A stretch of DNA of 49,119 nucleotides, from positions 1 to 49,119 of the forward strand of contig JAFTXW010000018.1 in NCBI GenBank assembly GCA_017461445.1, written 5' to 3'. Shown here in pieces: positions 7,111 to 14,326 of this stretch. Position numbers and translations under genes: made by a program. How positions within the stretch are numbered: the stretch's first letter is position 1; the number at the start of each line of letters is the position of its first letter. Source of the DNA: Oscillospiraceae bacterium. GTDB taxonomy: Bacteria > Bacillota > Clostridia > Oscillospirales > Oscillospiraceae. The notes under the pieces are model-generated. The model was not told the origin of the DNA, searched no databases, and was given only the letters and a program-made list of their open reading frames with translations.

Positions 7111-8562
7111 ATGGTTGTCAACGATAAGCTGAACCTTACGATGCTCTGTGATTTTTATGAGCTGACCATGAGCCAGGGCTATTTTGCCACCGGCTACGCT
7201 GACCGTATCGCCTATTTTGACTTGTTCTTCCGCAAGTGTCCCGACGGCGGCGGATTTGCCATTGCCGCGGGTCTGGAGCAGATCGTCCAGTATATTCTGG
7301 ATCTCCACTTCGGCCCGGAGGATATTGAATATCTGCGGGGCCGCCAGCTGTTCAGCGAGGAATTTCTGGAATATCTTTCCGGCTTTAAATTTACCGGCGA
7401 TATCTGGGCTGTGCCGGAGGGCACTCCCGTGTTCCCAAATGAGCCCATCATCACCGTCCGGGCTCCTGCCATTCAGGCCCAGCTGATCGAAACCTACCTG
7501 CTGCTCTGCGTCAACCACCAGAGCCTCATCGCTACCAAGGCCAACCGTGTCGTCCGGGCTGCCGAGGGACGCACTGTTCTGGAATTCGGTTCCCGCCGTG
7601 CCCAAGGTGCTGACGCTGCTATTCTGGGTGCCCGTGCCGCCTACATCGGCGGCTGCCATGGCACCGCCTGCACCATCTCCGATCAGCTCTTCGGCGTGAA
7701 GGCCGGCGGCACCATGGCCCACGCCTGGGTGCAGATGTTCGACAGCGAATACGAAGCCTTCAAGGCTTATGTGGAAATGTACCCCAACAACGCGACCCTG
7801 CTGGTGGATACCTACAATACCTTGAAATCCGGCGTGCCCAATGCTATCCGGGTCTTTAACGAGGTTTTGAAGCCCAGGGGCATTACCAAATGCGGCATCC
7901 GCCTGGACTCCGGTGACATGTCCTACCTGACCCAAAAGGCCCGGCAGATGCTGGACGAGGCGGGCTGGACCGAGTGCCAGATTTCCGTATCCAACTCCCT
8001 GGACGAGTATATCATCCGGGATGTGCTGCGACAGGGTGCCAAGATCGACCTATTCGGTGTGGGTGAGCGGCTGATCACCGCCCGCAGCGAACCCGTCTTC
8101 GGCGGCGTGTACAAGCTGGTGGCTGTGGAGAATGCCGACGGTACCGTGACCCCCAAAATCAAGATTTCCGAAAACGTGGCAAAGATCACCAATCCCCACT
8201 ATAAAAAACTCTACCGCTTCTTCGGCAACGATACTGGAAAGGCCATTGCGGACTACCTGTGCATCCACGATGAAGTGGTGGACGATACCAAGAATATGGA
8301 GATATTCGATCCCGAGGCCACTTGGAAGACTAAGACCGTTTATAATTTCACGGCGAAAGAATTGCAGGTGCCCATCTTCCAAAATGGGCAGCTGGTTTAT
8401 AAGCTGCCCACTCTGGAGGAGATCCGCAGCTACTGTCTGGCCCAGGTGGATACCCTCTGGGAGGAGATTCGCCGCTTTGACAATCCCCAGACCTACTATG
8501 TGGACCTGAGCCAGAAGCTCTGGGACATCAAGTACGGCCTCCTGAAGCGCAATGGCAAGTAA
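7111..8562 (+). CDS. pncB: Nicotinate phosphoribosyltransferase
   Basis: This 483-residue enzyme joins nicotinate to PRPP with ATP use, giving nicotinate mononucleotide for NAD salvage. The N-terminus has the family block LTMLCDFYELTMSQGYF, followed by LEFGSRRAQGADAA and the substrate-site stretch GIRLDSGDMSYL. Length is as usual for the long bacterial form. ATG 7111 has GAGG at 7099-7102 and lies 31 nt after a consensus promoter. The next gene, for a small membrane protein, overlaps its last 11 nt, suggesting joint expression. Confidence 0.95.
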   Translation: MVVNDKLNLTMLCDFYELTMSQGYFATGYADRIAYFDLFFRKCPDGGGFAIAAGLEQIVQYILDLHFGPEDIEYLRGRQLFSEEFLEYLSGFKFTGDIWAVPEGTPVFPNEPIITVRAPAIQAQLIETYLLLCVNHQSLIATKANRVVRAAEGRTVLEFGSRRAQGADAAILGARAAYIGGCHGTACTISDQLFGVKAGGTMAHAWVQMFDSEYEAFKAYVEMYPNNATLLVDTYNTLKSGVPNAIRVFNEVLKPRGITKCGIRLDSGDMSYLTQKARQMLDEAGWTECQISVSNSLDEYIIRDVLRQGAKIDLFGVGERLITARSEPVFGGVYKLVAVENADGTVTPKIKISENVAKITNPHYKKLYRFFGNDTGKAIADYLCIHDEVVDDTKNMEIFDPEATWKTKTVYNFTAKELQVPIFQNGQLVYKLPTLEEIRSYCLAQVDTLWEEIRRFDNPQTYYVDLSQKLWDIKYGLLKRNGK

Positions 8563-9058
8563 GCGCACCCCGGCGGGAGTGGTGGCCCTTGGCGGCGTGC
8601 TGGCGGCACTGGCAGTGGTCGTCATGTCCATGGGCACCCTGATCCCGGTGGCGACCTACGTCTGCCCCATGCTCTGCACCGTTCTCCTGCAGGTGGTGCT
8701 GAAGACCTGCGGCAGCCGCATCGCCTGGGCCTGGTATGGCGCGGTGGCAGTCCTTTCCATGCTGTTGGCTCCGGACAAGGAAGCGGCGGCGGTGTTCGTT
8801 TTCCTGGGCTATTACCCCATTGTAAAGCCCCGGCTGGACCGGAGGAAAGGGAAGTGGCTCTGGAAGCTTCTCCTGTTCAACGGCGCGACCCTCTTGATGT
8901 ATTGGATTTTGATGCAGCTGTTCGGCATAGAGCAGATGTTGTCTGAATTTGCGGAAATGGGCACCGCCATGACCGCACTGACCCTGCTTCTGGGGAATAT
9001 CACCTTCTTCATGCTGGACTGCCTTCTGGGTATGAAGCCCAGGAGAAGAAAGAAATAA
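8552..9058 (+). CDS. Small integral membrane protein linked to pncB
   Basis: This 168-residue protein has about four to five hydrophobic segments (about 9-31, 36-52, 60-86, 104-121, 138-158) and a basic C-terminal tail. It overlaps pncB by 11 nt and has no strong ribosome site of its own, so translation is probably coupled to pncB. Its size, the conserved-looking N-terminal stretch rich in Leu, Ala, Val and Gly, and its position recall S components of ECF vitamin transporters, but no defining motif is seen. Uptake of a niacin-type precursor is an inference from context. Confidence 0.75.
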   Translation: MASKRTPAGVVALGGVLAALAVVVMSMGTLIPVATYVCPMLCTVLLQVVLKTCGSRIAWAWYGAVAVLSMLLAPDKEAAAVFVFLGYYPIVKPRLDRRKGKWLWKLLLFNGATLLMYWILMQLFGIEQMLSEFAEMGTAMTALTLLLGNITFFMLDCLLGMKPRRRKK

Positions 9059-9073
9059 TTTTTGGGAGGCATC

Positions 9074-9367
9074 ATGGAATCAACATGGTATCTCTATATC
9101 CTCCGCTGCCGGGATGGCTCTCTGTACACAGGCATTACTACCGATGTGGAGAAGCGGCTGGAGGCCCACCGCAGCGGCAAGGGGGCAAAATACACCCGTG
9201 GGAGAGGGCCCCTGGAGCTGGTCTACCGGGAGGAATGCGGCGGCCATTCCCAGGCTCTGAAACGGGAGCTGCAAATCAAAGCCCTTCCCAGGGAAGAAAA
9301 ACTGCTGCTGATCGGTGCTATGGAGAATTCTTCCGAAAAAGGGGATTTCGCTTCAAATCCAACTTGA
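9074..9367 (+). CDS. GIY-YIG domain protein (UPF0213/YhbQ-like)
   Basis: This 97-residue protein is a stand-alone GIY-YIG nuclease domain: YLYIL at 6-10, YTGIT at 18-22, Arg28, the KYTRGRGP block at 39-46 and Glu65. It matches the small YhbQ/YazA-type proteins, for which a DNA-processing role is suspected. ATG 9074 is chosen because GGGAGG at 9064-9069 precedes it; an in-frame TTG at 9062 would overlap that site. It lies 15 nt after the membrane-protein gene and may belong to the pncB operon. Confidence 0.88.
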   Translation: MESTWYLYILRCRDGSLYTGITTDVEKRLEAHRSGKGAKYTRGRGPLELVYREECGGHSQALKRELQIKALPREEKLLLIGAMENSSEKGDFASNPT

Positions 9368-9392
9368 CAAATCCCATGGGGAGTGCTATAGT
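9364..9392 (+). promoter_or_regulatory. Consensus promoter of the FeoA gene
   Basis: TTGACA (9364-9369), 17 nt, TATAGT (9387-9392). It overlaps the stop codon of the GIY-YIG gene. Confidence 0.85.
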
Positions 9393-9405
9393 GAAGTTAT
9401 ATAAA

Positions 9406-9419
9406 TTAGCTGACGCTAA
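9406..9419 (+). promoter_or_regulatory. Inverted repeat near the FeoA transcription start
   Basis: TTAGC-TGAC-GCTAA is a palindrome placed just after the expected transcription start. Its position fits a repressor site. DtxR-family iron regulators bind palindromes of TTAG/CTAA type, so iron control is plausible; it could also act as a small RNA hairpin. Confidence 0.5.
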
Positions 9420-9447
9420 CTCCAGAAAGAGAAAGGCGGTATGAATT

Positions 9448-9660
9448 ATGAATCTGGCCAAGGCACAGGAAGGCAAGAAATACATCATCAAGGGCATCGA
9501 GACGGATGACGAGGATCTGAATGCGTTTCTGTTCTCTCTGGGCTGCTATAGCGGCGAGCCCATCACGGTGGTTTCCCGCCGCAGAGGCAGCTGTGTGGTC
9601 TCCGTCAAGGATGGCCGCTACAGCATCGATACCCAGCTGGCAGAGGCGATTCTCGTTTAA
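9448..9660 (+). CDS. Orphan FeoA-domain protein
   Basis: This 70-residue protein is a single FeoA/SH3-like domain, with the typical LFSLGCYSGEPITVVSRRRGS core. FeoA assists the ferrous-iron transporter FeoB, probably at the membrane inner face. No feoB is next to it, so it is either an orphan accessory or works with a transporter encoded elsewhere. It has a consensus promoter, a palindromic site over the start of transcription and its own terminator, so it is a separately controlled unit. Confidence 0.85.
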   Translation: MNLAKAQEGKKYIIKGIETDDEDLNAFLFSLGCYSGEPITVVSRRRGSCVVSVKDGRYSIDTQLAEAILV

Positions 9661-9676
9661 TGAAATACCCAAAAAT

Positions 9677-9714
9677 CCTCCGTACCGTCAAACGACGATG
9701 CGGAGGTTTCTTTT
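9677..9714 (+). terminator. Terminator of the FeoA gene
   Basis: CCTCCG (9677-9682) pairs with CGGAGG (9701-9706) around an inner GTC/GAC pairing, and TTTCTTTT follows. Confidence 0.75.
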
Positions 9715-9926
9715 AGCAGAAAGCAGCAGGAAACAAAATACACCGTCCCTCAATCGAAGGACGGTACTTCGTCCCCAATGGGTGCTGTGCGGAGACAGAC
9801 CTTCAATTCTTTGATGTTCAGCATAGGGCTTCTCTTACCCCGCCCTGCTGCGCAGCAGAGCGGGGATTCTTTTTTCGGATACATTTGAAATAAACAGAGA
9901 TTTTTGTGGATTTTTAAATGCCTACA
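9715..9926. other. Gap with nested hairpins, no gene
   Basis: No protein gene is supported. Near 9747-9776 the words ACCGTCC, GGACGGT and ACTTCGTCC can pair in two exclusive ways. At 9838-9865 a strong stem (CCCCGC with GCGGGG around a 14-nt perfect palindrome) is followed by ATTCTTTTTT and looks like a real terminator, although the preceding unit already has one. A short noncoding transcript is possible; I see no clear promoter for it. Confidence 0.4.
9838..9876 (+). terminator. Second strong terminator, no assigned gene
   Basis: Stem CCCCGC (9838-9843) with GCGGGG (9860-9865), enclosing the palindrome 9845-9858, then a T-rich run. It insulates the following metal-chaperone operon from upstream transcription. 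Confidence 0.7.
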
Positions 9927-9935
9927 TGTTATAAT
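9927..9935 (+). promoter_or_regulatory. Extended -10 promoter of metal-chaperone operon
   Basis: TGT-TATAAT (9927-9935) in A+T-rich sequence. The predicted start near 9942 gives a leader of about 190 nt before the ATG at 10131. No good -35 is seen. Confidence 0.55.
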
Positions 9936-9941
9936 TACTAT

Positions 9942-10130
9942 GTATGTCAAGCTCTTTCCTGGCTGATGCGAGGAAGGGGTCCCCTTGGCGAAATACCGGA
10001 AACCTGTTGCAAATACGCTTACTTTGTGCTATCTTTTTCTGGACACGGCACTTATGCGGCAGGCCGGTTAACAGATGGAAATACACATGCTATGTGCATT
10101 AAAATAAAAATTGGAAGGTGCAAAATAAAA
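9942..10130 (+). ncRNA. Structured 5' leader, possible riboswitch
   Basis: The leader can fold into a 10-bp hairpin (9951-9960 with 9971-9980, including G-U pairs) that competes with a second pairing (AAGGGG 9974-9979 with CCCCTT 9981-9986). A long-range helix joins 9995-9999 to 10064-10068 and 10003-10010 to 10056-10063 with a 3-nt bulge; it encloses GTGC/GCAC (10026-10029 with 10048-10051). A small hairpin at 10084-10096 precedes the ribosome site. It does not match the cobalamin, SAM, TPP, glycine or ydaO cores that I know. Regulation of the metal chaperone by RNA folding is inferred. Confidence 0.5.
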
Positions 10131-11369
10131 ATGACACAAATCGACATTTATTCCGGCTTCCTGGGAGCCGGCAAGACGACCCTCATTAAGAAAATGATTT
10201 CCGAAGCCTACAAGGGCCAGAAACTGGTGCTGATCGAGAACGAATTCGGCGAAATTGGCATCGACGGCGGCTTCCTGCAGGACGCGGGCATCAACATTAC
10301 CGAGATGAACTCCGGCTGCATTTGCTGTTCTCTGGTGGGCGATTTCGGCAAGGCCCTGACCCAGGTCATTGAGCAGTACAACCCCGACCGCATCATCATC
10401 GAGCCCTCCGGCGTGGGCAAGCTGTCCGATGTCATCGGCGCAGTGAAGAAGGTTATGAACGACGAGGTGACCCTGGGCTATACCGTAGCCGTGGCGGATG
10501 CGGGCAAGGTCAAGGTCTATATGAAGAACTTCGGTGAGTTCTACAACAACCAAATCGAAACTGCTTCCACTATCATCCTGTCCCGTACGGATTCCATTCC
10601 CCAGGCCAAGCTGGATGCCGCCGTGGCTCTGCTGCGGGAGCATAACGAAAAGGCAACCATCGTCACCACCCCCTGGGGCCAGCTGACCGGGGAGCAGCTG
10701 ATCGACGCCATGGAGGGCCAGTCTACCCTGGCTAAGGAGCTTGCCAAGCTGGAGGAGGAGCATCACCACCACCATCACCATGAGCATGACGAGCACTGCA
10801 CCTGCGGCTGCCATGACCATGAGCATCATGACCACGATCACGAGGAACACGAGCACCATCATGACCACGATGAGCACTCCTGCCATCATCATGACCATGA
10901 GGAGCATGAACATCATCATGATCACGAGGAACACGAGCACCATCATGACCACGATGAGCACTCCTGCCATCATCATGACCATGAGGAGCATGAACATCAT
11001 CATGATCACGAGGAGCACCAGCACCATCACGATCATGACGAGAACTGTACCTGCGGCTGTCACGACCATGACCACGACCATCACCATCATCATGCCGACG
11101 AGGTATTTACCTCCTGGGGCGTGGAGACAGCCAAGAAGTTCGAGAAGGCTTCTGTGGAGGCTGCGCTGAAGGAGCTGGATTCCGGCAAGTATGGCATGGT
11201 CCTCCGGGCCAAGGGCATCCTGCCTGCTGTTGATGGCACCTGGCTCCACTTTGACTATGTGCCCGAGGAATACAATGTCCGCACCGGTTCCGCCGACATC
11301 ACCGGCAAGCTCTGCGTCATCGGCTCCCAGCTGGACGAGAAGGGCGTTGCCGCCCTGTTTGGGGTGTAA
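10131..11369 (+). CDS. COG0523 (CobW-like) GTPase with His-rich metal-binding insert
   Basis: This 412-residue G3E-family GTPase has the P-loop GFLGAGKTT at 9-17, the metal-binding CICC motif at 63-66, the Walker B-like IIIEPSG and a C-terminal CobW_C domain from about 322. Between the domains, residues 211-321 are dominated by His, Asp, Glu and CxC/CxCxH groups and should bind zinc, nickel or cobalt. COG0523 proteins deliver metals or keep them in reserve. ATG 10131 gives the usual family start; GGAAGG at 10113-10118 is somewhat far upstream. The gene sits behind a long structured leader and is followed 3 nt later by a second GTPase-like gene. The metal is not determined; zinc is the most common for this subgroup. 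Confidence 0.92.
   Translation: MTQIDIYSGFLGAGKTTLIKKMISEAYKGQKLVLIENEFGEIGIDGGFLQDAGINITEMNSGCICCSLVGDFGKALTQVIEQYNPDRIIIEPSGVGKLSDVIGAVKKVMNDEVTLGYTVAVADAGKVKVYMKNFGEFYNNQIETASTIILSRTDSIPQAKLDAAVALLREHNEKATIVTTPWGQLTGEQLIDAMEGQSTLAKELAKLEEEHHHHHHHEHDEHCTCGCHDHEHHDHDHEEHEHHHDHDEHSCHHHDHEEHEHHHDHEEHEHHHDHDEHSCHHHDHEEHEHHHDHEEHQHHHDHDENCTCGCHDHDHDHHHHHADEVFTSWGVETAKKFEKASVEAALKELDSGKYGMVLRAKGILPAVDGTWLHFDYVPEEYNVRTGSADITGKLCVIGSQLDEKGVAALFGV
10836..11003 (+). repeat. Perfect 84-bp tandem duplication in coding sequence
   Basis: Positions 10836-10919 and 10920-11003 are identical over 84 bp, and a partial third copy follows from 11004. The unit encodes 28 residues of the His/Asp/Glu-rich insert, so gain or loss of a unit keeps the frame. 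Exact identity at the third codon positions points to a recent duplication. Confidence 0.95.
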
Positions 11370-11372
11370 GCC

Positions 11373-12317
11373 ATGCAGCAGATCCCGGTTTATGCCTTCA
11401 CCGGATTCCTGGATTCCGGAAAGACCAAATTCATCCAGGAGACTTTGGAAGATCCCCGCTTCAACGCCGGCGAGCGGACGCTGCTGCTGGTGTTTGAGGA
11501 GGGCGAGGAGGAGTATGACTTCTCCACTTATCCCCACCAGAACGTGTTTTTGGAGGTTCTGGACCAGCAGACCGTCACCACCAAGCAGCTCAGCGCCCTG
11601 CAGAAGAAGTACAAGGCCGAGCGGATCGTAGCGGAACTGAACGGTATGCAGCAGGTGGGCGACCTCTATATGCGCTTCCCCGAAAGCTGGGTGGTGGCTC
11701 AGGAGGTCATGTTCGCTGATTCCACCACCTTTATGACCTACAACGCCAATATGCGCAGCCTGGTCATGGACAAGCTGGTGGGCGCCCAGATGGTGGTATT
11801 CAACCGTCTGGAAAAGGGGGCGGACGTGATGCCCTTCCACAAGGTGGCTCGGGCCGCCAACCGCCGGGTGGATATCCTCTACGATTACACCGACGGCAGC
11901 ACCACCTTCGATGACATCGAGGACCCGCTGCCCTTCGATATCAACGCTCCCGTGATTTGCGTGGGTGACGAGGACTACGCCCTGTGGTACCGGGATGTGA
12001 CCGAGGAGCCCCAGAAGTACGACGGCAAGACCGTCTGCTTCAAGGCCCAGGTTGCCATGCTGCGCCGCCAGAAGGACGGCATCTTCGCTCCCGGCCGGTT
12101 TGTTATGACCTGCTGCGTGGACGATATCGAGTTCTGCGGCATTCCCTGCCGCTATGCCGATGCCAAAACCCTGGAATCCCGTGCCTGGGTGGTGGTGACC
12201 GCAAAAATCACCGCCGAGAAGCATCCCCTCTACAAGGGCGAAATGGGCCCCGTCCTCACCGCCCTCCGGGTGGAAAAGAACGCCGAGCCTGCCGACCCGG
12301 ATGTGGCGACGTTCTGA
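11373..12317 (+). CDS. GTPase-like protein with YcgQ-type C-terminal domain
   Basis: This 314-residue protein has two parts. The N-terminal part looks like a COG0523/G3E GTPase with P-loop GFLDSGKT at 11-18, but it lacks the CxCC motif and has NRLE (144-147) where an NKxD-like guanine motif is expected. The C-terminal part (about 193-300) resembles the last domain of YcgQ/TIGR03943 proteins, with the paired cysteines 247-248 and Cys255/Cys259 in a CCVDDIEFCGIPC stretch. YcgQ-type proteins work with the YcgR permease and COG0523 GTPases. It follows the His-rich GTPase by 3 nt and should act with it in metal handling. The permease partner is not in this window. Confidence 0.8.
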   Translation: MQQIPVYAFTGFLDSGKTKFIQETLEDPRFNAGERTLLLVFEEGEEEYDFSTYPHQNVFLEVLDQQTVTTKQLSALQKKYKAERIVAELNGMQQVGDLYMRFPESWVVAQEVMFADSTTFMTYNANMRSLVMDKLVGAQMVVFNRLEKGADVMPFHKVARAANRRVDILYDYTDGSTTFDDIEDPLPFDINAPVICVGDEDYALWYRDVTEEPQKYDGKTVCFKAQVAMLRRQKDGIFAPGRFVMTCCVDDIEFCGIPCRYADAKTLESRAWVVVTAKITAEKHPLYKGEMGPVLTALRVEKNAEPADPDVATF

Positions 12318-12348
12318 CAGAGAGGCTCTCTGCGCAATGCAATATCAG

Positions 12349-12383
12349 GACAGACGAGGTCAGCGATCTCGTCTGTCTTTTTT
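12349..12383 (+). terminator. Terminator of metal-chaperone operon
   Basis: A 10-bp perfect stem (12349-12358 with 12368-12377) followed by TTTTTT. A second 7-bp palindrome (CAGAGAG/CTCTCTG) lies just after the stop codon. Confidence 0.92.
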
Positions 12384-12437
12384 AGCGGCTGCAAAAGCCT
12401 TTTTCGGTGAAAAACAGCCTATGTAAAAGACATTTGA

Positions 12438-12466
12438 CAGACAAAAATGGCTCCTTATCCTATAAT
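12438..12466 (+). promoter_or_regulatory. Promoter of the second XRE membrane regulator
   Basis: CAGACA (12438-12443), 17 nt, TATAAT (12461-12466). A perfect TTGACA at 12434-12439 is 21 nt from the -10, too far for good use. Confidence 0.6.
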
Positions 12467-12488
12467 AGCAGCCAAGGAGGGAAACTAC

Positions 12489-13079
12489 ATGGAAATCAGT
12501 ACACAAATCAAACAGCACAGAACGGCGGCGGGCCTAAGCCAGGAGGAGCTGGCGGAACAGCTGTTCGTAACCCGGCAGACCTTGTCCAACTGGGAGACGG
12601 GCAAGACCTATCCGGATATCAACAGCCTGCTGCGGCTCAGTGCCGTGTTCCATGTCTCTCTAGATGAACTTGTGAAAGGAGACATAAAAACAATGGAAGA
12701 AGAAATCAAAAAAGTGGACATCGAAGAGCTTCACAGGGAGACCAGAATGCTATACACTATGATGGCTGTAGTTGTTTTGTCAGACGTTCTTGCGGCGGTA
12801 ATTGGCGGCATCCTTGGGTATGTGATGTTTTTTGCAAGCTTAGCAGTCTTGTTGGTCTATGGCTTACGGGTGGATAATCTGATGAAGAAGCATAATCTCA
12901 GTACCTACCGGGAGATCAAGGCATTCCTGGATGGCAAGCGGCTGGATGAATTGGAGACTGCTGTGGAAAAGGGAAAGCAACCCTACCAGATGGCAGTGCT
13001 GATCCTTGCGATCGCCTTCGCTGGAGCGGTATCTGCCATTGTGATGCCCATCGTGTTGGGCTTACTCGGCTTTTTCTAA
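12489..13079 (+). CDS. XRE-family regulator with membrane domain
   Basis: This 196-residue protein begins with an XRE helix-turn-helix (residues about 5-60; LAEQLFVTRQTLSNWETGK includes the recognition helix). Hydrophobic segments follow at about 90-106, 108-125 and 168-196. It is the same general design as the protein at 4744, but the tail is different. AAGGAGGG at 12474-12481 fixes the start. It may control its own gene or the hydrolase gene just downstream. The signal sensed is unknown. Confidence 0.85.
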   Translation: MEISTQIKQHRTAAGLSQEELAEQLFVTRQTLSNWETGKTYPDINSLLRLSAVFHVSLDELVKGDIKTMEEEIKKVDIEELHRETRMLYTMMAVVVLSDVLAAVIGGILGYVMFFASLAVLLVYGLRVDNLMKKHNLSTYREIKAFLDGKRLDELETAVEKGKQPYQMAVLILAIAFAGAVSAIVMPIVLGLLGFF

Positions 13080-13108
13080 ATTAGGGAGATAGACCAATAT
13101 CCCCTATA

Positions 13109-13117
13109 TGATAGAAT
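13109..13117 (+). promoter_or_regulatory. Possible extended -10 promoter of the hydrolase gene
   Basis: TGA-TAGAAT (13109-13117) with a weak -35-like TAGACC 16 nt upstream. Only about 16-40 nt separate it from the candidate start codons. Confidence 0.4.
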
Positions 13118-13132
13118 TAGAAAAACTGAAAT

Positions 13133-14098
13133 ATGTGGAATCAAGAAATGAGCAACGACATGAAAAAAACTGTAAAAAAGAATAAGAAAAAGAGAGCTTT
13201 AATAGAATCGATTATTACTATTACTATCCTTTTGGCATTCGTTTTATTTCATTATATTCAATTAAAAATCGAAGAGCCGCTGAGAGCTCCGTTAGGACGG
13301 CTTGTAGAAGTGGATGGAAATAACATGAGTGTTTATTCAGAAGGCTCTGGCGATAAAACTCTTGTATTCTTGTCTGGTTCCGAAACGCCCTCGCCTATAT
13401 TGGACTTTAAGTCATTATTCTCCTTGCTCTCCGATGAATATAGAATTGTAGTCGTGGAAAGATTTGGTTACGGTTTCAGCGATGTAGTGGATAAGCCAAG
13501 AGATATCGACACAGTCTTAAGTGAAACCAGAGCTGCTCTGGTTGCGGCGGGCATAAACGGGCCGTATGTGCTGTGTCCCCATTCTATGTCGGGACTTGAA
13601 GCACTGTATTGGGCACAGCAATATCCAGAGGAAGTTGAAGCCATCGTTGGACTGGATATGGCTGTACCAGAGGCTTATGAAAACTTCAAAAACAATGCAT
13701 TTATGAATGCAACGAGTCAATTTAATGCCAAGACTGGCATGATAAGACTTGTTCCTTTGCTGAATGAGTTGGATTGCGTGGAACATGGAACCCTTACAGA
13801 GGAAGAAAAAGAGATTGTTCATGCCTTGCTATATAAAAATTTTAGCAATAGAACCACCATAAATGAATTGAAGTACCTCAGCGAGAACGCAAAGATTGTT
13901 GGGGCAGGAGAAATTCCGCAAGTCCCAATGCTATTATTTATTTCCAACGATACCTCCACAACAGAATTGACAGATGCTATTCAAAGGTATGCAAATGCTG
14001 CGGAGAATGCAAATATTATCAAACTGGATTGTCCCCATTATATCCACGATTACGAGTACAATAGAATCAGTGAAGAAATGAAGAATTTTCTCCAGTAA
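13133..14098 (+). CDS. Membrane-anchored alpha/beta hydrolase
   Basis: This protein of up to 321 residues has a basic N-terminus, one transmembrane segment at about 23-44 and an extracytoplasmic alpha/beta hydrolase domain. The nucleophile elbow reads PHSMSG with Ser151, a variant of GxSxG; His in CPHYIHDY near the C-terminus and an Asp in ISND are the likely partners. The start is uncertain: no clear ribosome site precedes 13133, and the ATGs at 13148 and 13160 are also possible. The gene is clearly A+T-rich compared with its neighbours, with AAA, ATT and TTA codons favoured, which suggests recent transfer. The substrate is unknown. Confidence 0.8.
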   Translation: MWNQEMSNDMKKTVKKNKKKRALIESIITITILLAFVLFHYIQLKIEEPLRAPLGRLVEVDGNNMSVYSEGSGDKTLVFLSGSETPSPILDFKSLFSLLSDEYRIVVVERFGYGFSDVVDKPRDIDTVLSETRAALVAAGINGPYVLCPHSMSGLEALYWAQQYPEEVEAIVGLDMAVPEAYENFKNNAFMNATSQFNAKTGMIRLVPLLNELDCVEHGTLTEEEKEIVHALLYKNFSNRTTINELKYLSENAKIVGAGEIPQVPMLLFISNDTSTTELTDAIQRYANAAENANIIKLDCPHYIHDYEYNRISEEMKNFLQ

Positions 14099-14131
14099 AC
14101 AGCAGGTACAACCGAGTAAATAATGAGAACG

Positions 14132-14160
14132 TTGGAGTTGGGTCATATGCCCGACTCCAA
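14132..14160 (+). terminator. Terminator of the hydrolase gene
   Basis: An 11-bp stem with one G-U pair (14132-14142 with 14150-14160), followed by AAATCATTTT. Confidence 0.7.
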
Positions 14161-14237
14161 AAATCATTTTATCGTATATATAATGTGAACAAAAATTCGA
14201 AAATCAGAAAATAGTTGGTGCATTTTGAAAAGGAGTA

Positions 14238-14246
14238 TGCTATAAT
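14238..14246 (+). promoter_or_regulatory. Extended -10 promoter of rarA
   Basis: TGC-TATAAT at 14238-14246, about 80 nt before the start codon. The -35 region is weak. The leader contains CCTAATTCCT-type words (14275-14300). Confidence 0.6.
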
Positions 14247-14326
14247 AACACAAAACAGGGAGCGGAAAGGAAAATTCCTAACGCCTCATTCCTAATTCCT
14301 GACTACCGACACGAAAGGGCGAGCCT

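Noticed and set aside
9942-10130. Cobalamin riboswitch before the CobW-like gene
   Set aside because: The conserved B12-box core was not found, and CobW-like proteins of this type usually handle zinc, not cobalamin.
10836-11003. CRISPR-like array
   Set aside because: The repeats are contiguous 84-bp copies inside a coding frame, with no spacers and no cas genes.
10068-12224. Long minus-strand frame of 718 codons opposite the metal operon
   Set aside because: It lies opposite two clear genes; its Met/Val-rich middle is just the complement of the His/Asp/Glu codons. It has no own ribosome site or family motifs.
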